Source of the DNA: Ruthenibacterium lactatiformans
GTDB taxonomy: Bacteria > Bacillota > Clostridia > Oscillospirales > Ruminococcaceae
NCBI RefSeq assembly: GCF_000949455.1
Contig: NZ_JXXK01000015.1
Location: 1-64,000 of the forward strand
Direction of reading: 5' to 3'
Length of the DNA stretch: 64,000 nt
In this document: piece after piece, positions 17,901 through 26,243 of the stretch
Numbering within the stretch: the stretch's first letter is position 1
Layout: each line of letters begins with the position of its first letter
Translations under genes and position numbers: made by a program
Notes under the pieces: model-generated
Seen by the model: only the letters and a program-made list of their open reading frames with translations
What the model was told of the DNA's origin: nothing
The model's database searches: none

Positions 17901-18885
17901 CGACCTTTACATAACGCGCATTGTAGTTCAGGCCGTCCAGCGTAAAATAGTAGCTCTGGCAATTCACCTCTTTGCCGTTTTCCACCACGGAATAATAATG
18001 GTCCGGGTCCTCGTCCTTCACGGCGTCGAAGCGGGAAACACGGCCCACGCGGTGGAACGTTACGCCGTCCTCCGACAGGAAGTAGGTGACCATCGACGGC
18101 GCAGAAATCCCCCATCCCAGGCCCTCCTGCATGTGGAAGGAAAGCGATTCAATATGGCTCAGCTGCCCCAGATCCAGCGTGATGGCGCGGTCGATCTGCC
18201 GGTATGCCTCATAATAATGGGAGCGCATGCCGCTGCCATTCCAATTGCCGTCCAATATCTCGCCGCTGCCGTAATAGCCGTCTGTCAGGCGGTTGAGGAT
18301 GCTCTCCTCTTTTTCGCGGATCGTTGTATCCTTGGTGGCAGGGTCAAGGTCCGTACCGGCGCCTTCCATTTCCAGTGTGAAGGCATCATTGCCCTTTCCC
18401 TGCGCCAGGTTTACAGTATCTGCCGCCGTTGCGGCGCTGGCTGTATCCGCGGAACCGGAAGAAGATGAGACATCCGAAGACACCGTCTCGGAGGAAGACG
18501 AAGCGCCTGAAGAGGACGCCGCCCCGGAAGAGGACGAAACGTCCGGAGAGGACGCCGCCCCGGAGGAGGACGAAACGTCCGGAGAGGACTCTGTCCCGGA
18601 GGAGGACGAAACGTCTGGGGAGGACGCCGCCCCGGAGGAGGACGAAACGTCCGGAGAGGACGCCGCCCCGGAGGAGGACGAAACGTCCGGAGAGGACGCC
18701 GCCCCGGAGGAGGACGAAGCATCCGGGGAGGACTCTGTCCCGGTGGAGGATGAAACAGCGGAAGACGGCGCCGCGTCAGAGGAAGACGACACGCTTTCCG
18801 CATAGGCGGTTGTGAGCGGCATCGCCAGCATGGATATTGCAAGGACCGCCGCCAGGAAAAAACGCATGATTTTTTCTTTACGCAT
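14902..18885 (-). CDS. Large sortase-anchored surface protein with DUF4855 and discoidin-like domains
   Basis: 1327 residues. Signal peptide 1-29 (ends TTAYA), Ser-rich linker about 30-140 made of 12-residue repeats, a first F5/8-type C-like domain (about 150-345), a DUF4855 region (about 365-700, with FYWYDEVMHYDVDP and YAIMQPNYAF), two more discoidin-like domains (about 730-1090), a small beta domain, a second Ser-rich stretch and the cell-wall sorting signal MPQTG (1291-1295), hydrophobic helix and KKYRETRA tail. Probably a wall-anchored glycan-binding or glycan-cleaving protein feeding the ABC importer encoded upstream. DUF4855 has no known activity that I can state; its barrel-like acidic motifs recall glycoside hydrolases (inference). 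AAGGAG supports the start. Confidence 0.88.
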   Translation of the reverse strand: MRKEKIMRFFLAAVLAISMLAMPLTTAYAESVSSSSDAAPSSAVSSSTGTESSPDASSSSGAASSPDVSSSSGAASSPDVSSSSGAASSPDVSSSSGTESSPDVSSSSGAASSPDVSSSSGAASSSGASSSSETVSSDVSSSSGSADTASAATAADTVNLAQGKGNDAFTLEMEGAGTDLDPATKDTTIREKEESILNRLTDGYYGSGEILDGNWNGSGMRSHYYEAYRQIDRAITLDLGQLSHIESLSFHMQEGLGWGISAPSMVTYFLSEDGVTFHRVGRVSRFDAVKDEDPDHYYSVVENGKEVNCQSYYFTLDGLNYNARYVKVAFELTGTWAFADELEVRGTAAPSDTAETLPDTPGTDYEVVNKYAWTDQARGIQHEALAYAGHWFSSAGGALQTSQKTVEELLPMVGYVDGEGNITDKFFESVTFLSHGYTPNLDTPDDDTDYHNLIYVSSTMTSNPDAAQMCATAEDWQTYLDFLFHYGEGTGTAYNLDALNEAVALVKEATGDADYKVGVKIAFYPPILCQDAFGTLPGGTHSLNFAVSDTNPAQQALADRMEASRWYLDTVIREFKAKGYENLRLDGFYWYDEVMHYDVDPLVLETVQGVTDYVHSLENGAYQIYWIPFYQSSGFRAWKTFGFDYAIMQPNYAFDANASEQRIADTAALCKKYGLGIEMEFGGINDKYISQFRSYLTQGADDKLAYQNNSLIAWYTGTWGIAETSQNVSGTRYIYDAMHDFFSGIPTEMEKPVKNLAAAGTLTLEADNVKNTEEFNKLLQALPKLVDGNEKAGAWNDSYVKINANHAQGPFTLTADLGGIGQVERVALGSVSNPGWGIGAPDSVAYSVSQDGQTWKELGTVTYAQAEISPGSANGFETVEYVLKLDAAEKARYIRAEFGHGLDASKDPAAPYTWLGVDEFTVNGTAPLASGEGIASMGTITLESGNVLNSESFATLQNVASVLLNNGVLQTGSWANQNTLNGDYIGVLQTVATEPFTLQISFDTVAEVQALGVDYLAWVSAGIGAPDKVTYSASLDGKSWTELGTVAQADARRYEAIATGMDAYHFVLETGAPVRVKYLKAEFERGFNTDKNTKFGWVAFDEFTVEGALTSEQPAPVFNEVDSATGIRVAAGLDTVPAGAHLKVEPVDAGDAAYASVARAFRNENVDLAAFDISLLLDGGTVQPRGVLNVAFPLPQGFDAAKTQLYHVSPEGEKELLTAKTADGLLNAELTHLSLYVLAQPKAGAESGGSSSSAPSGGTSSSSADTSSSSGTPSGGAGGASSGTAAPAPGMPQTGDAFPLVWVTVAAAACVVLLAVLAWKKYRETRA
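18512..18763 (-). repeat. Seven tandem 36-bp repeats coding a Ser-rich linker
   Basis: Units of 36 bases begin at 18512, 18548, 18584, 18620, 18656, 18692 and 18728, most reading GAGGACGCCGCCCCGGAGGA at their start on the plus strand; variants carry GACTCTGTC. Being a multiple of three, they keep the frame and encode 12-residue units of the SSSGAASSPDVS type. They form a flexible stalk between signal peptide and domains, and can change length by slippage. Confidence 0.93.
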
Positions 18886-19013
18886 TCGGATAACTCCTTC
18901 TCAATGATACCAATGGGCTTGTTCTGAGTCTTCTTTCTTGTTTTCTGTTTGTTTTTGAGCGCACCAAAACAAGGGTGCCGCAAAATGGGTACTCTGTGCT
19001 CTGTCTGTTCTGT

Positions 19014-19050
19014 TTCACAAAAAACGCCCATGCGCCAAAACGCACGGGCG
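19014..19050 (-). terminator. Terminator between permease and surface-protein genes
   Basis: CGCCCATGCG (19025-19034) and CGCACGGGCG (19041-19050) pair with one mismatch; on the minus strand the stem is followed by GTTTTTTGTG. It should reduce read-through from the transporter genes into the DUF4855 gene. Confidence 0.6.
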
Positions 19051-19072
19051 CAGGATTTCAGCTCACCGGCTT

Positions 19073-19924
19073 TTATTTTAAGCCGGAAGTCGTGGAAATG
19101 CCGCTTATAAACTGTTTTTGTGCAAGGAAGAAGATGATGATGAGCGGCAGGGTGAACATCACGCCTGCGGCCATCAGCAGGTCCCATTCCTGACGCGCAG
19201 TGGTCAGGAACATCTGCAGGCCGATGGACAGCGTATACTTTGCGCTGTCCTGCAAATAAAGCAGCGGGCCGTTCAAATCGTTCCAGCCGCCGATGAATAC
19301 AAGCACCATGATCGTCGTCAGCACGGGCTTGCACATCGGGTAGACCACACGGTACAGAATGACGAACTCGTTCGCACCGTCGATGCGCGCGGCCTCAATG
19401 ACGCTGTCGGGCAGGCCCTTTACGAACTGCCGCATAAGATAGATGTAATACGGCGTACCGAAAAATGCGGGCAACACCAGGGGTACGAAGGTATTCACCA
19501 GCCCTAGCTTCGACCATGTGATGAACAGCGGGATCTGCGTGACCTGCCAGGGAATCATCATTGTGGCGAGAATGAGCGGGAAAATATATTTCGCACCCTT
19601 CCAGGGGATCTTCGTCAGGGAATAGGCGATCATCGGCGCGGCGAAGATTTGGCCGAGGACCGGCAGAATCGCGACCACCAGCGTGTTCTTCGTATACGCG
19701 AACAGCGGCATACGCTTAAAGATCGTCGCAAAATTTTCCCACTTAATGGGGTCCGGAATCCACTTGGGCGGATTCAGAAATATCTGGTTCGTAGGCTTTA
19801 CCGCGGTGGAAAGCATCCACAGGAACGGCATGAAAAAGATGCAGGCAAAAAAGATCAGCAGAATATAAGAGCAGACCTTGCCCACGGTGCGCGAGGTTTT
19901 TGCAGAGATGATCCATTTTTTCAC
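19073..19924 (-). CDS. Carbohydrate ABC transporter permease (MalG-like)
   Basis: 283 residues, six membrane helices, EAA loop IEAARIDGANEFVILYRVV near residue 190, typical of CUT1 sugar importers. Pairs with the MalF-like permease 14 bases upstream. No ATPase gene is nearby, as usual for CUT1 systems that share an MsmX-type ATPase encoded elsewhere. Confidence 0.94.
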   Translation of the reverse strand: MKKWIISAKTSRTVGKVCSYILLIFFACIFFMPFLWMLSTAVKPTNQIFLNPPKWIPDPIKWENFATIFKRMPLFAYTKNTLVVAILPVLGQIFAAPMIAYSLTKIPWKGAKYIFPLILATMMIPWQVTQIPLFITWSKLGLVNTFVPLVLPAFFGTPYYIYLMRQFVKGLPDSVIEAARIDGANEFVILYRVVYPMCKPVLTTIMVLVFIGGWNDLNGPLLYLQDSAKYTLSIGLQMFLTTARQEWDLLMAAGVMFTLPLIIIFFLAQKQFISGISTTSGLK

Positions 19925-19937
19925 AGCTGTTCCCCCC

Positions 19938-20897
19938 TTACTCTACGTCGTAGGTGACGCGTTTTTCCATCAGGTACATGGCCACGAACGAAACCACCAG
20001 CACAATCAGGAACAGCACGATGGCCATAGCCGAGGCGTAGCCCATCTTCATGTAGCTGAAGCCGTTCATATACAGATACATCGAATAGAACAAAAGCGAG
20101 TTCTGCGGCCCGCCGGTGATGCTCTGCCCCACCTGGGAAACACTGGCGAACACATACGCCTGCGTGAAATACTGAAAGGACGAAATAAGCCCCATCACCA
20201 CCAGGAACTGAATGGTGGGTGAAATGTACGGCAGAGTGATCTTAAAGAAACGCTTGACAGGGCCCGCGCCGTCCAGCTCTGCCGCCTCGTAGAATGACTT
20301 TGGCACCGCCTTCAGCGCCGAAAGGAAAATGACGGTGTTCTGCCCGCAGCGCCACACGTCCATAATCATCAGCGAGATCTTGGTGAACTTCGGGTCGCTC
20401 AGCCAGCTTGGGCCTCGGATGCCGAACCAGGACAAAAAGTTGTTCAGCAGGCCGTATTCCGGGTTGAGCACCCACAAAAACAGCATGGCGCTGGCCACAA
20501 TGGGCACCACTGTGGGCAGATAATAGATGGTGCGGAACGCGGGCATGCCCTTGACCTCCTTCGACAGCAGCACGGCCAGCGCCAGAGCGACCACAAGGCC
20601 GATGGGCATGCCGATGAAGGACATGACGGCGGTGTTCTTGATCGACACCGGAAAATATTTGTCGTTGAACAGCGTGACATAGTTGTCCAGCCCTGTGAAC
20701 TCTGCCGGCTGGAAGATGTTAAAATCCGTAAAACTATAATACAGCGCGGAGAGGATCGGATAAAGCTGGAAGCACAAAAACCCGATGAGCCACGGCGAGA
20801 CAAACAGCAGGCCAAGGAGGAAGAACCTCCGCTCTTGTTTCGATTTTCGTTTTTTGATCCCGTTTCCTTCCTTTTTGGCGGCCGATGCATTTCTCAT
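19938..20897 (-). CDS. Carbohydrate ABC transporter permease (MalF-like)
   Basis: 319 residues. A basic N-terminus (KKRKSKQERRF) is followed by six membrane helices; the EAA loop is YEAAELDGAGPVKRFFKITL near residue 215. The ATG at 20897 is chosen since GCGAGG lies 8 bases upstream; the open frame extends further but without a ribosome site and through a terminator hairpin. CUT1 importer subunit. Confidence 0.93.
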   Translation of the reverse strand: MRNASAAKKEGNGIKKRKSKQERRFFLLGLLFVSPWLIGFLCFQLYPILSALYYSFTDFNIFQPAEFTGLDNYVTLFNDKYFPVSIKNTAVMSFIGMPIGLVVALALAVLLSKEVKGMPAFRTIYYLPTVVPIVASAMLFLWVLNPEYGLLNNFLSWFGIRGPSWLSDPKFTKISLMIMDVWRCGQNTVIFLSALKAVPKSFYEAAELDGAGPVKRFFKITLPYISPTIQFLVVMGLISSFQYFTQAYVFASVSQVGQSITGGPQNSLLFYSMYLYMNGFSYMKMGYASAMAIVLFLIVLVVSFVAMYLMEKRVTYDVE

Positions 20898-20960
20898 GCC
20901 AAAACCTCGCTTTCGTAGAGATGGCCCGCGGCACGGGCTTTGGGAATACAGGCGCGATAC

Positions 20961-21011
20961 AAAAAAGGAAAGCGCCGACCGGGCCGGGTAACCGCACAGC
21001 CGGCGCTTTCC
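20961..21011 (-). terminator. Intercistronic terminator between binding-protein and permease genes
   Basis: GGAAAGCGCCG (20967-20977) pairs perfectly with CGGCGCTTTCC (21001-21011); on the minus strand the stem is followed by TTTTTTG. It lies between the solute-binding gene and the first permease gene, so should give more binding protein than permease. Confidence 0.85.
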
Positions 21012-21039
21012 TCTATTCTTTACTGTTTCTTTTGTCTGT

Positions 21040-22413
21040 TCAGCCGGCGGCCTCGTCCGCCATGGGCTGCACCGCTTCCACAACGGCCTTGGCCGCGTCT
21101 TCTACGGTCATATTGCCGGCGAGCGCCTCGGTCATGTAAGTGCTGATCTCAGTCAGATACTCGTTGACATAGGAGCTCATGGGGAACGCACGGAACTCGC
21201 CGTCGCGCAGCATCTCCGCCACCTGTTTGGCCTCTTCGGAAACGCCGTCCATCGCGATGACCGCATCCAAAGCGCTCTTGCGCGGCATGAACGCGCCATT
21301 GCCATAGTCGCCCTCAGCCATGAAGGCCATGTTCTCGGCGCTGGTCAGGCTCTTGAGCACCTTCAGCGTGGCTTCGGCGTTCGCCGTTTTGGCGTTCACT
21401 TCCCACACGCCGCAGCTCAGCATGCCCTGGCCTTCGCCGCCCTCGGCGGGAGCCGGCATCGGGGCGATGCCCATGTTGGTGCCGGTCTCCTTCGCAGCGT
21501 CCACCATGGAAGCCAGCGCAGAGTCCGCCTGCCAGCGGATGGCCAGCTTTCCGGTGAACAGCGGGTCCTCGGTTGTGGCGCGGGCGCCCAGAGAATCGAT
21601 GAAGCGCTTCACGTTGTCATAGCCGTACTTGCTGTAAATGTCGGCCTGGAACTGATAAGCCTTGAGCATCTCGGGAGAATCGAAGGTGATGGTGTTGGTC
21701 TCTTCGTCGATGAACTGCGCACCGAACGCCACAGGCCACAGAACGTTGTCCAGCCAGGGATAATCGGGGATCAGGCCCATCTGCTCAATGGAACCGTCAG
21801 CGCCAACCTTCGTGCAGTCGTCAATGCACTGGATCAGCTCGTCCATCGTTTTGGGGAATTCTTCCCAGCCGGCCTCGGCCAGCATGTCCTTGTTGTAGAA
21901 CAGGAACGTAGAGCTGTACGTGAAGGGGATGGAATATACCTTATCCTCGTAGGTGCACACATCCCATGCGGCGTCGATGAAATCGTCCTTGTTCCACTCG
22001 GCGTCGCCGCCGTTGACAAACTCGGTAAGGTCGTACAAAGCGCCGTTGTTCGCCCAGGTGGGCGCGTTGTTCCAGTAGTTCTGGAAGATGTCCGGCGTAG
22101 AGCCGGAAGCGATCGTCGTCATGATGACGTCCGCCGTTTTGGCGCCGGACACAACGACTTCGATGTTATCGGTGTTGGTGGCGTTGTAATTCTCGGCCCA
22201 CTGCAGCAGACGCTGATGGGGCTTGGTTACTTCCTCATCCTCGGCATACATGTGCCAGACGGTGACCACCGTCTTTTCGCCGGAGGGCGCGGCGGACGCC
22301 GGGGCGGAACCAGATGTGCTGCCGGCTGCGGAAGAAGATGCTCCGCCGCCGCAGGCGGTGAGCGCCGAAACAGCCAGCGCAAGAGAAAGGATCAAAGCGA
22401 GTGCCTTTTTCAT
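21040..22413 (-). CDS. Carbohydrate ABC transporter substrate-binding lipoprotein
   Basis: 457 residues. Lipobox LTAC with lipidated C21, a Ser/Ala linker, then TVVTVWHMYAEDEEVTKPHQ and ALYDLTEFVNGGDAEW, as in CUT1 oligosaccharide-binding proteins. Anchored on the outer face of the membrane, it delivers sugars to the permeases at 19073-20897. AGGAGG precedes the ATG. The surface protein downstream suggests a polymeric or host-glycan source; the ligand is unknown. Confidence 0.93.
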   Translation of the reverse strand: MKKALALILSLALAVSALTACGGGASSSAAGSTSGSAPASAAPSGEKTVVTVWHMYAEDEEVTKPHQRLLQWAENYNATNTDNIEVVVSGAKTADVIMTTIASGSTPDIFQNYWNNAPTWANNGALYDLTEFVNGGDAEWNKDDFIDAAWDVCTYEDKVYSIPFTYSSTFLFYNKDMLAEAGWEEFPKTMDELIQCIDDCTKVGADGSIEQMGLIPDYPWLDNVLWPVAFGAQFIDEETNTITFDSPEMLKAYQFQADIYSKYGYDNVKRFIDSLGARATTEDPLFTGKLAIRWQADSALASMVDAAKETGTNMGIAPMPAPAEGGEGQGMLSCGVWEVNAKTANAEATLKVLKSLTSAENMAFMAEGDYGNGAFMPRKSALDAVIAMDGVSEEAKQVAEMLRDGEFRAFPMSSYVNEYLTEISTYMTEALAGNMTVEDAAKAVVEAVQPMADEAAG

Positions 22414-22887
22414 AAGTGACCTCCTGATGAAACATTATTTCCGAACGGGCCGGACGACCGGTCAGCCCGGCCCGTACATGGCATCAATTCCGGGCGTGCA
22501 CACGGGTCTCTTTTAAAAGAATATCCTGGAGCCAACGGCTCCAGGCACCGGCGCTTTTGCGCAAAAGCGCACGTCGATGTGCCCCGGGTGCTTTTTTGCC
22601 CTCCTATACTATACCAAATCTGCAAAAATTCTTCTTGGCAAATCTTCCATTTTCGGCCGCCGCCTTCCGGGCGGCCTTTTTTGCACTTTTTTTGAGGCGC
22701 CGCGGGCAGTTCCGCCTAAAAACGGCTTTGCTGCGTCCTTCGCCTCGTAAAAACAATTTACACAAAATTAAATTTCAAAACGCCGCATTTGGCAGGCAAA
22801 CTTGATAAATCGTTCAATCCTGACCCACCGAATTTGAAAAAACATCCAAAACAGAACCGTCGCCGAGCAGTTTTACTGGTAAAAGCG
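22414..22887. other. Intergenic region with leader hairpins and the presumed promoter of the ABC operon
   Basis: Gene-free 474 bases. From the binding-protein start upstream: a 9-bp stem with three-base loop (22525-22545), the perfect palindrome GCGCTTTTGCGCAAAAGCGC (22551-22570), a minus-strand -10 candidate TATAGT near 22604-22612, two copies of the RCAAATC heptamer 24 bases apart (22614-22620, 22638-22644) and a GGCCGCC/GGCGGCC hairpin followed by T-runs on the plus strand (22655-22691). The remaining 190 bases before the next gene look featureless and AT-richer than average. Confidence 0.5.
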
Positions 22888-23919
22888 TCACAGAACTACG
22901 GGCTTCCCCTCGGCCGCGGAGCGGTAAGCGGCCAGCACCAGCGCCAGTGCCTTGCGGCCTTCGGCCTCGTCCACCAGCAGCGTCCCCTCGCCGCGCACCG
23001 CGTCGATAAAGTTGCGCAGCTGTGCCACATGCCCCGAAGGGTCAATCGCGCCCGCCTCACTGTGGGAGCGCACCTCCGGCGCGGGTTCCTGCTCATAAAT
23101 ATGGTAAGCGGAGTCTCCCGCCACCTCCCATTTAACGATGCGGTCTTCTTCCAAAATGATCGTTCCTGACTCGCCGTTCAGCTCGATGCGGCGCGGAAAG
23201 CCGGGGTAATCCCCCACCGACGCCTGAATGACGCCCTGCGCGCCGCAGTGCCAGGCCACCACAGCTGTGAGTGTATCCTCCACCTCAATGTCCCGCACCA
23301 GCGTGCCGCTCAGCGCATAGATGCTGTCTGCCGGCCCCATCAGATACCGCACAAGGTCCACACCGTGGATCCCCTGGTTCATCAGCGCCCCGCCGCCGTC
23401 CATCGCCTGTGTGCCCCGCCAGGTACCCGAATCATAATAGCTCTGGGGGCGGAAATATTTCATATACAAATCGCAGCGCGTGATGCGCCCCAGCGCCCCG
23501 CTCTCCAAGGCGCGCTTTACGCGCGCCACGGCCGGGCCGTAACGCAGCTGGGAGACTACCCCCACCTGAACACCGGCGGCGCGTGCTGCGGCGGCCACAG
23601 CGTCGCAGTCCTCCAACGTCAGCGCCACGGGCTTTTCAATGAGCACATGCTTGCCCGCGGCCACAGCCTGCAGTGCCAGCGGCGCATGCAGGTGGCTGGG
23701 CGTGCAGATACACACCGCGTCCACCTGCGGGTCTGCCAGAAGCGCGTCGTAATCCGGATACGCCCGGGTGCCGTAAGCCTGTGCCGCGGCACGGGCGCTT
23801 GCTTCCACAGGATCATACACGCCGCACAGCGCCGCGTCCTCGATGGATCGGATCGCGTCCAGATGGAACCGGGAGATCACGCCGCAGCCCGCCACGGCAA
23901 AATGCACTTTCAAATCCAA
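22888..23919 (-). CDS. Gfo/Idh/MocA-family NAD(P)-dependent oxidoreductase
   Basis: 343 residues. Rossmann motif VAGCGVISRFH at the N-terminus, catalytic Lys in VLIEKPVALT (near residue 97), and the second-domain motif GGGALMNQGIHGVDL near residue 180, where Asn stands four places before the catalytic His instead of the Asp of inositol dehydrogenase. Acts on a sugar or polyol hydroxyl in the cytoplasm; the substrate is unknown. The reading frame starts with TTG at 23919, AAGGA lying 11 bases upstream; no ATG is available. Last gene of the minus arm. Closely resembles the protein at 28596 (shared WRGT...DGGGALMNQG pattern). Confidence 0.9.
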   Translation of the reverse strand: MDLKVHFAVAGCGVISRFHLDAIRSIEDAALCGVYDPVEASARAAAQAYGTRAYPDYDALLADPQVDAVCICTPSHLHAPLALQAVAAGKHVLIEKPVALTLEDCDAVAAAARAAGVQVGVVSQLRYGPAVARVKRALESGALGRITRCDLYMKYFRPQSYYDSGTWRGTQAMDGGGALMNQGIHGVDLVRYLMGPADSIYALSGTLVRDIEVEDTLTAVVAWHCGAQGVIQASVGDYPGFPRRIELNGESGTIILEEDRIVKWEVAGDSAYHIYEQEPAPEVRSHSEAGAIDPSGHVAQLRNFIDAVRGEGTLLVDEAEGRKALALVLAAYRSAAEGKPVVL

Positions 23920-23955
23920 AGGTTCAACATTCCTTTCCGGGCGCGGCCCTCCTGT

Positions 23956-25248
23956 TCAAACCGGGCGCAGCGTGTCCGCATAAGCGGGCAGCGGCGCAAA
24001 AATGCCGCTTTCCCCATAAAAACCTCCGTCAAGCCGGTACACGCCGTTCTGCGGTGTGCGCCAGGCGGCTCCGGGCGCGGCGCACATAGCGTCCAGACGG
24101 CGCCAATCGGTATAATTCTGCGGGCCGTTGCTCTCCACAACACCCACGCGCAAGCCCGGTACACGCGACAGCCGCGCCGCCAGAGACATATTCCAGTCCA
24201 AAAGCGCAGGCGGCACCGTCAGGTCCGCGCAGAAGCACGCCGCGCCGCTTTTCTGCGCCGCGCGCACCATCTCCAGCGTGACGGACAGCGTTTTTGCAAT
24301 GGGTTTGCAGGCGATGGCCGAATAGCCGTATTCCCGGGTCAGGCGGGCAACGTCCTGTGCGCTGTGGGCGCTTTCGTCGCCCGCTACGCGTACCGGCAGG
24401 CCATGCACGGGTTCCGGCCGGTCCCCCGCAAACGGCTCCTCCAGCAGCACGATGCGCTCCAGCGCATCCATCTTGTCCGCAGCATCCAGAAAGCGCAGCA
24501 GAAATTCCCTGTCCGGATAACGGCCGTTGGCGTCCAGATAATAGACGGGGCGGCCACACTCCGTATACGGCGTGGTAAAGCCGGCGGCTGCCGTGTGGAC
24601 GGTGCGCAGGCGCCCGATGTCCCACGCAAGCATGGCCTCCGGGTCTCCGTTTTTCTCCGGGTCGGAACCGATCTTTACCTTTAATAAAAAGGCGCCGTCC
24701 TCCAGCAGGGCGTGCAGCTCGTCCTCCGGCGTATGGTAAGTGATGAGCGGGATGCTCCCCAACTCTTTTTCCCGGTTCGTCAGCTCCGGGCAGAAGGACG
24801 CGCACAGCGCGTCGAAGGTGCCGTTCCCCCGTTTTGCGTTCCAAAGCTGCCACAGCGCAAAATCCACGGGTACCAGCGCGTTGAGTACAAAGGTTTGCGG
24901 CACGTCTGCCCGTCCCAGAAGTCTGCGGGCGAACGCCAGAAGCTCCGGCACCAGGCCCGCAGTCATACCGGGCGGGTCTGTGAAAGCCTGTCCCTGCAAA
25001 AGCTCCAGCGCGCGGCGCGTGACCGCCAGCATTCTTTCGTTGCCGCCCGCTTCGTCACAGGCGCAGAAGGTGACGGGGTCGGACCAGAGCACGCTCTGTA
25101 CGCCCACACCCATGCCGCTCGCTCCGCTGTCCAGCGTCAGGCGCACGGCCGTCTGCCACAGCTCGCTCAGCGTGCCTCCCTTGAAGCCGAAAGGTGCGCG
25201 CAGCGGTTCCCGTATGACGCCGAGCTCTGTGTTAACGATACGTTCCAT
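23956..25248 (-). CDS. Enolase-superfamily protein (mandelate racemase/muconate lactonizing type)
   Basis: 430 residues. The barrel carries LLKVKIGSD (KxK acid/base lysines, near 190), YYLDANGRY (first metal Asp), IVLLEEPF (metal Glu) and VAGDESAH (third metal Asp), with ACKPIAKT further on. These define the Mg-dependent abstraction of a proton alpha to a carboxylate, as in sugar-acid dehydratases, racemases and cycloisomerases. With a hydroxyacid dehydrogenase 5 bases upstream and a Gfo/Idh/MocA enzyme downstream it is probably part of sugar-acid metabolism; the substrate cannot be assigned. Confidence 0.9.
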   Translation of the reverse strand: MERIVNTELGVIREPLRAPFGFKGGTLSELWQTAVRLTLDSGASGMGVGVQSVLWSDPVTFCACDEAGGNERMLAVTRRALELLQGQAFTDPPGMTAGLVPELLAFARRLLGRADVPQTFVLNALVPVDFALWQLWNAKRGNGTFDALCASFCPELTNREKELGSIPLITYHTPEDELHALLEDGAFLLKVKIGSDPEKNGDPEAMLAWDIGRLRTVHTAAAGFTTPYTECGRPVYYLDANGRYPDREFLLRFLDAADKMDALERIVLLEEPFAGDRPEPVHGLPVRVAGDESAHSAQDVARLTREYGYSAIACKPIAKTLSVTLEMVRAAQKSGAACFCADLTVPPALLDWNMSLAARLSRVPGLRVGVVESNGPQNYTDWRRLDAMCAAPGAAWRTPQNGVYRLDGGFYGESGIFAPLPAYADTLRPV

Positions 25249-25253
25249 GGCGC

Positions 25254-26243
25254 TTACGCGATGGTGGCCAGCATGGCCTGCGTGATCTCAGACACCAGCG
25301 TCCCGCCTGTAAGGAACCGTCCGATCTCGTCGGCCACGTGCGCGCCGATTTTCAGCTTGCCGTTGTTGGCAAGGCCCGCCAGATGCGGCGTCATGATGCA
25401 GTTGGGGATGCCTCGCAGCGGGCTGTCCGCGGCAGGCGGCTCGGGGTCCGTCACATCCAGGCAGGCATATTTCAGCTTGCCGCCGCGCAGCGCTTGCGCA
25501 AGCGCTTCCTCGTCTACCAGGGCGCCCCGGGCGGTGTTGATGAGGATGGCTCGGTCCTTCATCAAAGAAAGCGCGCGGCCGTTGATCATATGGCGGGTAG
25601 AATCCAGCGCGGGCGCGTGCAGCGAAACCACATCGCTTTCGGCCAGCAGCGTATCCAAATCTGCCTTTTTCGCGCCCATGGCGGCGATGGCGGCTTCGTC
25701 CAGCAGCGGGTCATAGGCCAGCACATTTACGCCGAACGCCTGCAGCAGCTCGATGTAGTGGGAGCCTGCAAAGCCACAGCCTACCACGCCCACGGTGATG
25801 TCGAACAGCTCGGTGATGACGCTGTAATCCTCCACCCAGCCGCCGTTGCGGATCTCCTCGTTGAAAGCAAACACGTTTTTGCAGGCGCAGATGGTAAGGC
25901 CCAGCGCCGTTTCCGACACACCGTAGCTGAGGATGCGCGCGCTGCTGACAACGCGGATGCCGCGGGCATACAGCTCGTCGCTGACGATGCCCTTCACGCT
26001 GCCCGCGGCGTGGGCCACAAAGCGCAGGTTGGGTGCGCAGTCCAAAATTTCCTTATCCAGCTGCGGCACGCCCCAGGATGTAATGGCGATATCCGCCCCG
26101 GCAATGATCTGCTTGACGGTCTCTTTTTCGGCCTTGTCCGTTTCGTTCACGGCCACCTCGCCCCATTCGGCCAGGCGGGCCATTGTTTTTTCGGAAAGCA
26201 GCGTCGCGCGCAGCGGCGCGTCCATCAGCACGGCAATTTTCAT
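25254..26243 (-). CDS. D-2-hydroxyacid dehydrogenase (phosphoglycerate-dehydrogenase-like)
   Basis: 329 residues. NAD-binding GVVGCGFAGSHYIELLQAFG (near residue 155), catalytic Arg in INTARGALVDEEAL, Glu in DVTDPEPP and His in MTPHLAGLANN. The ACT or substrate-binding C-terminal domain of SerA is missing, so this is a general 2-hydroxyacid dehydrogenase, interconverting a 2-keto and 2-hydroxy acid. AAGGAG supports the ATG at 26243. First gene of the minus arm, divergent from the AraC gene at 26436. Confidence 0.93.
   Translation of the reverse strand: MKIAVLMDAPLRATLLSEKTMARLAEWGEVAVNETDKAEKETVKQIIAGADIAITSWGVPQLDKEILDCAPNLRFVAHAAGSVKGIVSDELYARGIRVVSSARILSYGVSETALGLTICACKNVFAFNEEIRNGGWVEDYSVITELFDITVGVVGCGFAGSHYIELLQAFGVNVLAYDPLLDEAAIAAMGAKKADLDTLLAESDVVSLHAPALDSTRHMINGRALSLMKDRAILINTARGALVDEEALAQALRGGKLKYACLDVTDPEPPAADSPLRGIPNCIMTPHLAGLANNGKLKIGAHVADEIGRFLTGGTLVSEITQAMLATIA

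Noticed and set aside
18512..18763. Regular 36-bp repeats resembling a CRISPR array
   Set aside because: Repeats are contiguous without spacers, not palindromic, and lie in frame inside a surface-protein gene.
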